DNA of 64,000 nucleotides from Cytobacillus pseudoceanisediminis (GCF_023516215.1 NZ_CP097349.1:1984001-2048000); one strand, 5' to 3'; positions 28,587 to 37,515 are shown, counted from the stretch's first letter. Program-made: numbers and translations. The notes: generated by a model not told the origin, from the letters alone.

Positions 28587-28684
28587 TGGCGGGACCGCCT
28601 GGGAATCGAACCCAGCTGACCACACACGGTGGTCACAAGCGGTTTTGAAGACCGTGGAGGGCACCAGCACCCCAATCAGCCCCG
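28587..28684 (-). tRNA. selC: tRNA-Sec (anticodon UCA)
   Basis: Read on the minus strand: an acceptor stem starting CGGGGCTG, a D-arm with a tetraloop (GCTGGTGC), the anticodon arm CGGT-CTTCAAA-ACCG giving anticodon UCA, a long variable arm with a perfect seven-pair stem (TGACCAC/GTGGTCA), a T-arm CTGGGTTCGATTCCCAG and an encoded CCA. The long acceptor, long variable arm and UCA anticodon together identify selenocysteine tRNA. The host should therefore carry selA, selB and selD and at least one selenoprotein elsewhere; none is in this window. Confidence 0.92.
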
Positions 28685-28806
28685 TAAAGACTCTTCCTAT
28701 TATAAGGGCAAATGGTGCTGTTTTCAAGACTAATGCTTCCTTTCTTGTCGTATCGCGGCACAAGGCTTATAATAAAGACAGGAAAATATGTGTGTAGGTG
28801 AAGGAA

Positions 28807-29232
28807 ATGCTAGAAGGCTGGTTTATGTATTTTATATTGTTTTGGGTTGTTGTTTTGATTTCTTTCTTCGCGATCGGCGGCTTTTTTATGTTCCGTAAAT
28901 TCTTAAAGCGCATGCCGAAAGAAGATGGCAAATCGGATTTGGATTGGGAAGAGCATTACGTCAATGAAACACGCCATCTATGGCAGCAGAAGGAAAAAGA
29001 TCTGCTTGAGGATCTAGTAAGTCCAGTGCCGGAGCTATTCAGAGATGTAGCAAGAATGAAAATAGCCGGCAAAATCGGCGAACTTGCCCTAAAGGAAAAG
29101 GCAGCACAAATCGATCAGGACCTCCTGATTCGCGGCTATATTTTAGCCACTCCAAAAAGAGATCACAAATTTCTCCGCAAGAAATTGACGGAAAAACAGA
29201 TAAATATGACTCCATACGAGCACTTATTTTAG
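28807..29232 (+). CDS. DUF2621 membrane-anchored protein (YneK-like)
   Basis: About 141 residues: one N-terminal membrane helix (WFMYFILFWVVVLISFFAIG) and a charged cytoplasmic part containing FLRKKLTEKQINMTPYEHLF at the end. This matches the DUF2621 family, which in B. subtilis (yneK) lies next to ccdA-yneI-ccdC, also found about 1 kb away here. Function unknown. The ATG at 28807 or the GTG at 28798 could be the start. Confidence 0.75.
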   Translation: MLEGWFMYFILFWVVVLISFFAIGGFFMFRKFLKRMPKEDGKSDLDWEEHYVNETRHLWQQKEKDLLEDLVSPVPELFRDVARMKIAGKIGELALKEKAAQIDQDLLIRGYILATPKRDHKFLRKKLTEKQINMTPYEHLF

Positions 29233-29302
29233 GCCATTTCGTATCATCGGAATGGTTTTTTATTATACGGGCTTTTAAAAGCCACACATAGTTTCAGCAC
29301 GG

Positions 29303-29431
29303 GTGGATTGGAATGGAAGTCACTCGACTCCTGCGGAGTAGCATACCAAGAGGGAGACCCCACAGACGCGAATGCGTCGAGGAGGCTCCCGGTAGCCCCG
29401 CGGAAAGCGAGTGTCTGGAACGGAAATCCAC
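29303..29431. repeat. 129-base palindromic extragenic element
   Basis: Ends GTGGATT and AATCCAC are inverted. Inside, CACTCG pairs with CGAGTG, GACGC with GCGTC, and GGGAG with CTCCC, giving a branched foldback. Very similar GC-rich foldbacks occur as dispersed extragenic repeats in many Bacillus-group genomes, as I recall. It carries no coding frame. Confidence 0.65.
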
Positions 29432-29525
29432 ACATGCTTAATTCAATTCTTGAAATTAAATAGGATAGTCTGAATATCTAATGAATAGAAATGAAGAGTA
29501 CTCTATCCAAAAAAGGAGAAATCCA

Positions 29526-30020
29526 ATGACCATAAAAGAAGTCTTATTAAAACAACTATCCGCCTGCCTAGACCAGCCCAATTGGTTTGTCCCGTTATCC
29601 GCTGCCATAGAAGGACTATCAGCAAAAGAAGCATCATTCAAGTCAGGTACCGCCAATTCGGTTTGGCAGATCATCGCCCACCTTACCTTCTGGAATGGCC
29701 GGTATCTAACAAGATTCAAAGAATTGCCGCTCGCCCAAACCCATATCGCCAATGACGAAACATTCAGCACCAATGAATCCGTTACGGAAGAGGATTGGCA
29801 GTCTGCCATAAAAGCTCTTCAAAACGTATTGTCTGAGTGGATCAAAGCCCTGGAAGAATGCAGTGAAGAAAAGCTTCTCTTATCCGCTTATAAAGAACCA
29901 TTTGAACCCTGGTCGTCTGTCATTTCCAACCTAACCATCCACAACGCCTATCATATCGGACAGATCGTCGAAATACGGAAAATGCATGGACTTTGGGACC
30001 CTAAGAATGGAGTCCATTAA
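29526..30020 (+). CDS. DinB-family protein
   Basis: A 164-residue four-helix-bundle protein of the DinB/YfiT superfamily. It begins MTIKEVLLKQLSACLDQ. Metal-site histidines appear in VWQIIAHLTFWNGRY and near the C-terminus in IHNAYHIGQIVEIRK. Members often act as thiol-dependent transferases or are damage-inducible; the substrate is unknown. The ATG at 29526 follows AAAGGAG, better than the upstream ATG at 29481. Confidence 0.85.
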   Translation: MTIKEVLLKQLSACLDQPNWFVPLSAAIEGLSAKEASFKSGTANSVWQIIAHLTFWNGRYLTRFKELPLAQTHIANDETFSTNESVTEEDWQSAIKALQNVLSEWIKALEECSEEKLLLSAYKEPFEPWSSVISNLTIHNAYHIGQIVEIRKMHGLWDPKNGVH

Positions 30021-30028
30021 TCGCAAAC

Positions 30029-30063
30029 GCAAAAAGCCGCCGAGCGCAATGCCCGGCGGCTTT
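30029..30063. terminator. Bidirectional terminator
   Basis: AAAGCCGCCG pairs with CGGCGGCTTT between the converging DinB and ccdC genes. Confidence 0.8.
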
Positions 30064-30070
30064 CATTCTA

Positions 30071-30559
30071 TCAAGTTGTTTTCGGATTCCCCGATCCATG
30101 CAGCTCCTGATGAAGCTTCCGAAAATTCATATACATCGCTATCCTCCACGGTAAGATCATTGAAAACGCGAGAATCCAAAACATGCCGCTCAGCTGACCA
30201 TAATCAATCGTTGAGCTAAGGACCATTTTACCAATAATCCGGATAACAAGCAATCCTATCAATATAAAAGCGAAAGCTTTGGAACGCTTCAGGTAAATGT
30301 CGCTGTCTCTGATTTCAAAGGAAGAAGTCTTAATTAATAGGATGGAAAACAGCATTCCAACTGTGGCTGCTTCTAAGATCTCCATTGACGTTACGCGAAA
30401 ATAAGGAACGACAAACATAAGAGCACCAGTGCTCATAAAAATCGGCGGCAAGATGATTTTCTTGGCGGAAGCCGGCTTTTTTGCAGCCTTCATGCGGATG
30501 AACATCACGAAGATCGCCATAAAAACGGCACCGATTGATGAAATTAATACAAAGTCCAT
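30071..30559 (-). CDS. ccdC: CcdC-family cytochrome c biogenesis-associated membrane protein
   Basis: A 162-residue membrane protein with four or five hydrophobic helices. The PIFMSTGALMFVVPYFR stretch and the SDIYLKRSKAFAFILIG stretch fit the CcdC (YneJ) family. In B. subtilis it forms a conserved cluster with ccdA and yneI, but is not essential for cytochrome c maturation as far as I recall. The gene order ccdA, yneI, ccdC is kept here. Precise role unknown. Confidence 0.82.
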   Translation of the reverse strand: MDFVLISSIGAVFMAIFVMFIRMKAAKKPASAKKIILPPIFMSTGALMFVVPYFRVTSMEILEAATVGMLFSILLIKTSSFEIRDSDIYLKRSKAFAFILIGLLVIRIIGKMVLSSTIDYGQLSGMFWILAFSMILPWRIAMYMNFRKLHQELHGSGNPKTT

Positions 30560-30659
30560 TCGATTTCATCCTCTATTTCATTTGATTACTACCCATATTA
30601 TATCTTAATAGGCTTGATTTAGGTATTCAGAAGGATAAAAGTTCATTAAAAAAAGCCAC

Positions 30660-30715
30660 TTCAGCTGATACCCGGACACATCCGTATGTCTAGGGTACCC
30701 TGAGTCAGCTCCTAG
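30660..30715. terminator. Terminator after yneI
   Basis: AGCTGA...TACCC pairs with GGGTA...TCAGCT, followed by a U-run on the minus strand just after the yneI stop. Confidence 0.6.
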
Positions 30716-31071
30716 CTTAATACCCGATTCACTGCTTCTAATACACGGCCTTCATCAAATGGTTTTATGATAAAGTCTTTCGCGCCGGCTTCAATGGATT
30801 CAACCACTACCTTCTGCTGGCCCATGGCTGAACACATGATTACTTTTGCATTAGGGTTGTCCCTCTTAATTTCCCTGACAGCCTCAAGTCCGCTCATTTC
30901 AGGCATTGTGATATCCATCATCACCAGATCAGGCTTCAGATTTTCGAATAGGTTCACGGCTTCTTTTCCGTTTTCCCCTTCTCCCACAATTTCGTGGTCT
31001 GCTTTTTTCAAAATGCTGCCAAGGGTAACCCTCATAAATTTTGCATCATCTACTATTAATATTCTCGCCAC
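30712..31071 (-). CDS. yneI: CheY-like response regulator YneI
   Basis: A 119-residue single receiver domain. It shows ARILIVDDAKFMR (acidic pocket Asp-Asp), KPDLVMMDITMPEMSG with the phosphorylated Asp, the CSAMGQ Ser switch and the FIIKPF Lys. There is no output domain. The GTG at 31071 behind AAGGGGG gives the length of B. subtilis YneI. It sits between ccdA and ccdC; the partner kinase is unknown. Confidence 0.85.
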   Translation of the reverse strand: MARILIVDDAKFMRVTLGSILKKADHEIVGEGENGKEAVNLFENLKPDLVMMDITMPEMSGLEAVREIKRDNPNAKVIMCSAMGQQKVVVESIEAGAKDFIIKPFDEGRVLEAVNRVLS

Positions 31072-31313
31072 CGCTGTTTCCCCCTTGTAGTGCATTGGAA
31101 GCTATATCTCTATTATACTATAATCATAGTAAAAAATACCCATAATAACAAATATTAAACATCTTGGGGAAGAAATTCATTTCCTTTTGTGAAAAACACT
31201 CTTCCACGCTCAAAGAACACATATTACAATATATCGAAGTATCAGATAAATAGCAATTGAAAGAATATGACAAATTTCGACCAGATCGCATAGCCCTTTT
31301 TACTTATAGAAAA

Positions 31314-31348
31314 AAAGGAGCACATTCCCTAATTGAATGTGCTCCTGC
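31314..31348. terminator. Terminator after ccdA
   Basis: AGGAGCACATTC pairs with GAATGTGCTCCT; the A-run to the left gives a U-tract on the minus strand. Confidence 0.75.
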
Positions 31349-31350
31349 TT

Positions 31351-32058
31351 TTAAAAACCTCTAAATCCGCCAAAAAACGGTGAAAGGAATATGATTATTT
31401 TTGTCATCCAGTCAAAGAATAAGACGACACCCATGATCATCATCAAAACACCGCCGATTTTCATGATCTTGGCGCTGTTTCGCCTGATCCATTGCATTTT
31501 TCCGATAAAGAAGGAGAGAACAAAGAATGGAATAGCAAAGCCAAGAATATAGGCAAACATGTAAACCATGGCAGAATTAGGATTTGTGACAGCTAATGAC
31601 CACACCGCCCCTAATATTGGACCCGTACACGGAGTCCAGCCTGCTGCGAAGGCCATTCCGATCAAAACTGAGCCAAAAAGGCCAGATGGACGGTTCTTAA
31701 ATTCAAAACGCCTTTCCTTCATAAGAAATTCCGGTTTAATGATACCTACGATCAATAATCCAAAGATGAATACAAAGATAGCGCCAATTTGCCTGATTAA
31801 ATCCTGGTATTGCTGAAAGAATTGGCCAAGCAAAGTCGTGCCAAACCCAATTGCGATAAAAATTGCCGAAAATCCGATCAGGAAGAATAGCGTATGAAGC
31901 ATGCTTCTTCTCTGCAGCATTGCATTCTCTTCTTTAATCTCCCCTACAGACATTCCGGTAATATACGATAAAAACGCCGGATATAATGGCAGGCAGCAAG
32001 GCGATACAAAGCTTAAAAACCCTGCCCCTAATGCAATAAATACATTCAAATCTGTCAT
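31351..32058 (-). CDS. ccdA: Cytochrome c biogenesis protein CcdA
   Basis: A 235-residue protein with six membrane helices that carries reducing power across the membrane for cytochrome c and spore thiol-disulfide proteins. The two redox cysteines appear in [20 protein letters not shown] near the N-terminus and [13 protein letters not shown] mid-protein, both with the usual Pro neighbours. The ATG at 32058 follows AGGAG with eight-base spacing. It heads the ccdA-yneI-ccdC group, though terminators separate the members. Confidence 0.9.
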   Translation of the reverse strand: MTDLNVFIALGAGFLSFVSPCCLPLYPAFLSYITGMSVGEIKEENAMLQRRSMLHTLFFLIGFSAIFIAIGFGTTLLGQFFQQYQDLIRQIGAIFVFIFGLLIVGIIKPEFLMKERRFEFKNRPSGLFGSVLIGMAFAAGWTPCTGPILGAVWSLAVTNPNSAMVYMFAYILGFAIPFFVLSFFIGKMQWIRRNSAKIMKIGGVLMMIMGVVLFFDWMTKIIIFLSPFFGGFRGF

Positions 32059-32404
32059 AGTCACAACTCCTGATACTCATTCATTCCCATTTCATTCTAA
32101 CAAATCCCATATAGAAAAGATAATGGATAGAATGTGAACATTTTGTGTCCCGAATATTACACACATTTCTGAGTAAACCACCTGCTATTATATTAATTCA
32201 TATTAGATTTCAACCTAAAACATGTATTTTTAATGTAAATGTTAATAAAGTTTAAAACAAGTTTCTTTTGAATTAATTACCATTATTCGATATACTAGGA
32301 TAGGACTTAACAAATTCTGTTATTATCTTTCAGCTTTTGACATGGAATCGAATTGGCAGTGAAAAGCCTACATATAAGAAATTATCAGAGAGGAACTATT
32401 GGCC
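32059..32404. other. Divergent intergenic region, ccdA / Spo0E-like
   Basis: No gene is seen. It contains a good plus-strand promoter (32268-32296) for the Spo0E-like gene and otherwise AT-rich sequence without clear operators. Confidence 0.5.
32268..32296 (+). promoter_or_regulatory. Promoter of the Spo0E-like gene
   Basis: TTGAAT and TATACT are separated by exactly 17 bases, about 109 bases upstream of the start codon, so the transcript has a leader of about 100 bases. Confidence 0.6.
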
Positions 32405-32575
32405 ATGTGTAAACAGGAACTGCTTACATTGATTGAACAAAAAAGAACAGAGTTAATTCAAGTGGCCATGAAAAGCGGCTTAAGCTCTGCCGCAGCAATC
32501 CGGTACAGCCAGGAACTGGATGCCCTATTAAATGAATATAACCGAACCTTTATAAAAAAAGTGCAGACACATTAG
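32405..32575 (+). CDS. Spo0E-like aspartyl-phosphate phosphatase
   Basis: A 56-residue protein: LLTLIEQKRTELIQVAMKSG, then the family signature SQELDALLNEY. Spo0E-family proteins dephosphorylate Spo0A-phosphate and so delay sporulation. GAGAGGAA lies upstream and a terminator follows immediately, so it is a complete single-gene unit. Confidence 0.88.
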   Translation: MCKQELLTLIEQKRTELIQVAMKSGLSSAAAIRYSQELDALLNEYNRTFIKKVQTH

Positions 32576-32609
32576 AAAACAGCCATGCAACCTATGCAGG
32601 CTGTTTTTA
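32576..32609 (+). terminator. Terminator after the Spo0E-like gene
   Basis: AAAACAGCC pairs with GGCTGTTTT just after the stop codon. Confidence 0.75.
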
Positions 32610-32635
32610 CATTCCATCCCTCTGGTTTTAAGCAG

Positions 32636-33043
32636 TTATTTATTAATAACAATCGATAATTTATAATTTGCATGCTTATTTAAATCTGTTAAAAATTGAT
32701 TTAACCGCTCATTGGACGGAAATTTGCATTCAAGTATATAACAGCCATCCCCGCTGATTTTAAAATTATGTATGATTTCCTGCTGTGTTTTTACGAAGGT
32801 CAGGTACGGCTGATGATTCATACTTTGAGTAATAACCGTAATAAAAGCATGGATGGAATACCCTAATTTCTCCTGGTTCACTTTGATTGTGTATCCCTCA
32901 ATTACGCCCTGATCTTCTAATTTTGCCACTCTTGATGCGGCCGCCTGGCCAGTTAAATGGACATTCTCCCCCAGCTCCTTCATGGTGATCCGGCTGTTTT
33001 TGGAGAGTTCCTCCAAAATACGCTGATCCGTGTGATCCAGCAT
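32636..33043 (-). CDS. Lrp/AsnC-family transcriptional regulator
   Basis: About 135 residues: an N-terminal helix-turn-helix (DQRILEELSKNSRITMKELG then VHLTGQAAASRVAKLEDQGV) and a C-terminal RAM ligand-binding domain (YSIHAFITVITQS; ISGDGCYILECKF). The ATG at 33043 sits eight bases after AAAGGAG. It is divergent from the MBL hydrolase gene, which it may control; the ligand is probably an amino acid. Confidence 0.85.
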   Translation of the reverse strand: MLDHTDQRILEELSKNSRITMKELGENVHLTGQAAASRVAKLEDQGVIEGYTIKVNQEKLGYSIHAFITVITQSMNHQPYLTFVKTQQEIIHNFKISGDGCYILECKFPSNERLNQFLTDLNKHANYKLSIVINK

Positions 33044-33161
33044 TTTTTCAACTCCTTTCACTTTTCAAGTTAAACGGCAAAAAGACTTGATTTTATCTAT
33101 GTAAGTACCAATGGGTCTTAGTATAAACTATACGTAAATCAAAGAAAAGGAGTACATTTAT

Positions 33162-33923
33162 ATGAATATACAGCAAATCCGCAACGCTACACTAGTCGTC
33201 AATTATGCAGGGAAAAAGTTTTTAATTGATCCCTTTTTAGCCGAAAAAGGGACTTACCCGCCTTTTCCAAATTCATTAAGACAAGATGAAAACAATCCTT
33301 TAACAGAGCTTCCAATCTCCATTGATGAAATTATTCATAATGTGGATGCAGTGATTGTTACCCACCTGCATTTAGACCACTTTGATGATGCAGCCAAACA
33401 GGCATTGCCAAAGGACATTAACATGTTTGTGCAAAATGAAGTAGATGCTGCTGAAGTGAAAAATGCTGGTTTTAATAATATTGAAGTCCTCCATGAGAAT
33501 ACTGTTTTTGAAGATATCCAACTAATAAAAACAAAGGGCGAACATGGCAGGGGCGAAATTCTAAAAATGGCCGGTCTCGTTTGTGGAGTGGTCTTCAAAC
33601 ATCACAGTGAAAAAACACTTTATGTAGCAGGAGATACAGTTTGGTATGATGCTGTTCAGGAAGTTATTGAAACACACAGCCCTGAAGTCATTGTTGTAAA
33701 TGGCGGAGATAACCAGTTTCTTGAAGGCGGCTCGCTTGTTATGGGGAAGAAGGATATCTATGAAGTTTCCAAAGCTGCCCCGGATGCCAGGATTATTTCT
33801 GTCCATATGGAGGCAGTCAACCATTGGACACTATCAAAGGAAGAGTTAAAAAGCTATAGTAAAGAAAACGGCTTTTCCGATCAACTATTAGTGCCTGAAG
33901 ATGGAGAATCCTACTCCTTTTAA
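33162..33923 (+). CDS. Metallo-beta-lactamase fold hydrolase (UlaG-like)
   Basis: A 253-residue metal-dependent hydrolase. Metal motif THLHLDHFDD (HxHxDH) lies near residue 67; further ligands are in GEHGRGE, AGDTVWY and ISVHMEAVNHW. The N-terminal RNATLVVNYAGKKFLIDPFL is typical of the UlaG/YtnP-like group. The substrate is unknown. The start follows AAAAGGAG. It is divergent from an Lrp-type regulator. Confidence 0.85.
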   Translation: MNIQQIRNATLVVNYAGKKFLIDPFLAEKGTYPPFPNSLRQDENNPLTELPISIDEIIHNVDAVIVTHLHLDHFDDAAKQALPKDINMFVQNEVDAAEVKNAGFNNIEVLHENTVFEDIQLIKTKGEHGRGEILKMAGLVCGVVFKHHSEKTLYVAGDTVWYDAVQEVIETHSPEVIVVNGGDNQFLEGGSLVMGKKDIYEVSKAAPDARIISVHMEAVNHWTLSKEELKSYSKENGFSDQLLVPEDGESYSF

Positions 33924-33926
33924 GAG

Positions 33927-33959
33927 ATGAAAAGACGTGTGGCCATTCACACGTCTTTT
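33927..33959. terminator. Bidirectional terminator
   Basis: AAAAGACGTGTGG pairs with CACACGTCTTTT between the converging MBL and ABC genes. Confidence 0.8.
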
Positions 33960-33962
33960 CTA

Positions 33963-35756
33963 TTACCCTACTGCATCCTCCACTTTTTCAGCAGACCCAT
34001 TCTGCAGCAGATACATTTTATGATACAAGCCCCGCTTTGCAAGCAATTCCTGATGCGTTCCTCTTTCTACTATTTCCCCCTGATGAAGAACGAGAATCAA
34101 TTCTGCATCCTGTATCGTAGACAATCGATGAGCAATCGCAATCGTCGTCCGGCCCTTCCGCATTTTTTCCAGTGCGGTTTGAATCGCTTCCTCTGTTTCT
34201 GTATCAATATTGGCTGTTGCTTCATCGAGCACAAGAATTTTCGGATTGGCAGCAATCGTTCTTGCAAAGGCAATAAGCTGTCTTTGCCCGCTCGAAAAAG
34301 TCGAGCCGCGCTCAACTACCGCATGCTCATATCCGTCGTCAAGCTTTTCTATGAATGCATGGGCCTGAACAAACTGAGCTGCAGCTTTAATCTCTACATC
34401 TGTCATTTTCTCATTATGAAGTCTGATGTTATCTTTAATCGTCCCGTAAAATAGGAAAGGATCCTGTAGGACGAGCCCCATCTTCTTGCGCAATTCTTCC
34501 GCTGGATAAGACTTAATGCTTTTTCCGTCAATGAAAATATCACCGCGCTCAAATTCATAGAATCGCATCATTAAATTAATGATTGAACTCTTGCCGCTTC
34601 CGGTATGTCCAACCAGGGCAACGGTTTCACCCGGCTTGGCTGTAAAAGAAATATTTTTCAACACATCCCGTTTGCCGTCATAGGAGAAGCTGAGGTTCCT
34701 GAACTCAATCTCTCCCTCCTTAATTCCATCAGACAGGTTATCCTCCTGTGCAGGAGCAAGCTCCTTTTCGTCCAGCAGTGCAAACGCTCTTGAAGCCGCA
34801 ATGATTGCCTGCTGATACATGGAAAGCCTCATCATGATCTGATTCACAGGCTCAAAAAAGCGGTCCAGAAAACTGACAAAGGCATACAGCACACCGATTT
34901 CGATCGGACTGTTAAAAGAAGAAATACCAAAGAAGCTCAATACAATAATAAGTGCCAGAACATACACAAGGTCAATGGCCGGCCTTAACAGCAATCCATC
35001 CATTTTGATATTGCGCATACCTGCTTGGTAATGCTGCTTATTGATATCACCAAATTCCTTCCGCAGCCTTTTTTCCTGCCTGAAAACTTGTATGATGGAC
35101 ATTCCCTGCAGTGATTCACTCAGCTTTGCATTCAGCTGGCTCAGTCTTTCCCTTAAGTCCTTATAAAATACAGAACTGTATTTACGGTACGTACGAATGA
35201 TCATAAAAAGAATCGGGAGAATCACCAGGCAGAATAGAGCCAGCTTCACATTCAGGATAAACATCGCCACAAAGATCCCTGTCAAAAGGAAGGCACCCTG
35301 AATAAAGGTAACCAGGACACTGACAAACATATCTTTAATCGCCTCTGTATCATTGGTAACCCTGGATACAATGCTTCCGGCAGGCGTTTTATCAAAGTAT
35401 TTCAAGCCCAGTGACTGAACTTTTGAAAAGACATCCACACGCAGCTGCTGAATGATTTTAAGGGCAATTTCCTGAAATTTCAGCAGCTGAAAATAGGATA
35501 CCAGCACATTCATGATCTGAATGCCCAGATATGCTGCACCAAGAGCAAATAACGGCTCGAAAACCAGGTTCCTTGGTGTTAAATAATCGTCGATAAAAAT
35601 TTTGACAAGAATCGGCCCCAGTATGTCTCCAATCGTCGTTAACAGAAGCAGACTGAAGGCAAGTATGATTGTTTTCTTATGCGGTTTTGTATAGGAAAGC
35701 AGCCGAAAAAGGACCATCCGCTGCTCTTTCCCCTTCATAATCGGTGTCTTTTCCAT
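33963..35756 (-). CDS. ABC exporter half, canonical subunit (BmrD/YheH-like)
   Basis: About 597 residues: six membrane helices, then an ATPase domain with Walker A GHTGSGKSS, a variant signature TFSSGQRQLIAFAR and Walker B ILVLDEATANID with the catalytic Glu. It pairs with the preceding gene to form a heterodimeric multidrug-type exporter like B. subtilis BmrCD. The ATG at 35756 (GGGGGA seven bases upstream) starts five bases after the partner's stop. The substrate is not predictable. Confidence 0.85.
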   Translation of the reverse strand: MEKTPIMKGKEQRMVLFRLLSYTKPHKKTIILAFSLLLLTTIGDILGPILVKIFIDDYLTPRNLVFEPLFALGAAYLGIQIMNVLVSYFQLLKFQEIALKIIQQLRVDVFSKVQSLGLKYFDKTPAGSIVSRVTNDTEAIKDMFVSVLVTFIQGAFLLTGIFVAMFILNVKLALFCLVILPILFMIIRTYRKYSSVFYKDLRERLSQLNAKLSESLQGMSIIQVFRQEKRLRKEFGDINKQHYQAGMRNIKMDGLLLRPAIDLVYVLALIIVLSFFGISSFNSPIEIGVLYAFVSFLDRFFEPVNQIMMRLSMYQQAIIAASRAFALLDEKELAPAQEDNLSDGIKEGEIEFRNLSFSYDGKRDVLKNISFTAKPGETVALVGHTGSGKSSIINLMMRFYEFERGDIFIDGKSIKSYPAEELRKKMGLVLQDPFLFYGTIKDNIRLHNEKMTDVEIKAAAQFVQAHAFIEKLDDGYEHAVVERGSTFSSGQRQLIAFARTIAANPKILVLDEATANIDTETEEAIQTALEKMRKGRTTIAIAHRLSTIQDAELILVLHQGEIVERGTHQELLAKRGLYHKMYLLQNGSAEKVEDAVG

Positions 35757-35760
35757 CGTC

Positions 35761-37515
35761 TTATCCCCCATGCTCCACAAGCTCTTCCAGCTGCTGGCGC
35801 AGATACATATTCTTATACCAGCCTTCTTCAGCCATCAGTTCATCATGTGAACCCCGCTGAACAATTTTCCCTTCATCCAGCACCAATATCAGATTCGCAT
35901 GCTGAATGGCGCTCAGCCTGTGAGCGGTTATGATCGTTGTCTTGCCTGCCCGCTCACCACGCAATGAAGTGAGAATCGCTTCCTCCGTTTTCGCATCAAC
36001 GGCAGAAAGGGAATCATCCAAAATCAATACCTCCGGTTTCACCAGAAGGGCTCGTGCAATAGAAATACGCTGCTTCTGTCCTCCGGAAAGAGAGACCCCT
36101 CTTTCACCCACAACGGTTTTATAGCCATCTGTGAATTCGAGAATATCTTCATGGATATTGGCCAGTTTCGCCGCCGTATAAATATCTTCAAGGTCTGCAT
36201 CCGGTCTCGTGAAAGCTATATTTTCAGCAACGGTGGCCGAGAACAGGAAGTGCTCCTGCGGGACATAGCCAATTGCTTCCCTCAGCTTATCGATTTTATA
36301 GCGGTTAATAGGATGTCCGGCAAAAAGAATTTCCCCTTTATAGCCTTCAAACTCACGGATCAATAGCTTCAGCAGTGTGGTTTTGCCCGCACCCGTTTTA
36401 CCTGCTATGCCGAGAGTCTCTCCTCTTTCCAGCCTAAAATGAATATCCTTAAGAAGCGCTTCCTGTTCACCCGGATAGGCGAACTCCTCAATCCTGTACT
36501 CAATATCTCCGCTAGGAACTTCATTGATGCCTGTCTCATCATCCTTAATATCGATTTCTTCTGCTAGAAGCACAGAGACTCGATCATAGGAGGCGCGGCC
36601 TCTCTCGACAATGTTGAACAGCCAGCCAAATGCGAGCATGGGCCAAATCAGGAGACCTAGATAGGTAGTAAATGAAACCAGCTGCCCGATTGTCAGCTCT
36701 CCTGCAATCACATATCTTGATCCAAATGCAATAGATAGGAAGAAAGAGATCCCTACAATAATGCTGATCGTCGGATCAAACAAAGAATCAACACGTGCAA
36801 CAGAAATGTTTTTTTGCACTACATCTTCAGACTGCCTGCGGAAATCTTCAATATCTTCTTTTTCCTGGCCGAATGTCTTAATCACTTTAATTCCTGAAAC
36901 ACTTTCCTGAGTTTTGTCATTTAGTGAAGAAAAAGCCTCCTGTGCTTTGTGGAACCGTTTATGAAGAAGTGTTCCATACCAGCTTGTCAAAAGTGCCATG
37001 AACGGCATCGGAATCAGACTGATAAGTGTAAGCTTCCAGCTGATTGTTGTCGCCATGGCGATGATAACGAACCCGCCTGTCGCCAGTGAATCGACAAATG
37101 TGAGGACCCCCGCTCCTGCCGTCTGCTGAATCGCCTGCAGATCATTTGTTGCATGGGCCATCAAGTCCCCCACCCGCTTTTTCTGGTAGAAGGACTGTGA
37201 CATATTCGTAAAATGCTGATAAAGCCTGTTGCGCAGGAGTTTGGACAGCTTAACCGCTGATCCAAAAATCATGATGCGCCAATAATAGCGGAGCACATAC
37301 ATCATGAGGGCTGTAACAGCAAGTATTCCTATCCACATTAATAAGGCTTTTGCAGTCAGCTTGCCATTTTTAATCGAGTCGACCACAATGCCGACCACCT
37401 TTGGCGGAACCAGCTGAAGCATTGCCACAAATAACAGCAGAATAATCCCGTTTACATAAGCCTTTTTCTCCTGCTTAAAAAACCACATCAAATCCAAAAA
37501 ACCTTCATACCCCAT
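35761..37515 (-). CDS. ABC exporter half, degenerate-site subunit (BmrC/YheI-like)
   Basis: About 584 residues with six membrane helices and an ATPase domain: Walker A GKTGAGKTT, signature VSLSGGQKQRISIARAL, Walker B VLILDDSLSAVDAKTE. The catalytic Glu is replaced by Asp, the mark of the degenerate site in heterodimeric exporters. A better start may be the ATG at 37508, which has GGAGG with good spacing and reads KVFLDLMWFFK if one base is added to the A6 run 37496-37501. It forms an operon with the next gene. Confidence 0.85.
   Translation of the reverse strand: MGYEGFLDLMWFFKQEKKAYVNGIILLLFVAMLQLVPPKVVGIVVDSIKNGKLTAKALLMWIGILAVTALMMYVLRYYWRIMIFGSAVKLSKLLRNRLYQHFTNMSQSFYQKKRVGDLMAHATNDLQAIQQTAGAGVLTFVDSLATGGFVIIAMATTISWKLTLISLIPMPFMALLTSWYGTLLHKRFHKAQEAFSSLNDKTQESVSGIKVIKTFGQEKEDIEDFRRQSEDVVQKNISVARVDSLFDPTISIIVGISFFLSIAFGSRYVIAGELTIGQLVSFTTYLGLLIWPMLAFGWLFNIVERGRASYDRVSVLLAEEIDIKDDETGINEVPSGDIEYRIEEFAYPGEQEALLKDIHFRLERGETLGIAGKTGAGKTTLLKLLIREFEGYKGEILFAGHPINRYKIDKLREAIGYVPQEHFLFSATVAENIAFTRPDADLEDIYTAAKLANIHEDILEFTDGYKTVVGERGVSLSGGQKQRISIARALLVKPEVLILDDSLSAVDAKTEEAILTSLRGERAGKTTIITAHRLSAIQHANLILVLDEGKIVQRGSHDELMAEEGWYKNMYLRQQLEELVEHGG

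Noticed and set aside
28587..28684. A tRNA-Ser or suppressor tRNA
   Set aside because: The anticodon is UCA with a long acceptor and extended variable arm, which together fit tRNA-Sec better.
28563..28763. An open frame covering the tRNA-Sec region
   Set aside because: The bases are accounted for by the tRNA structure and its flanks.
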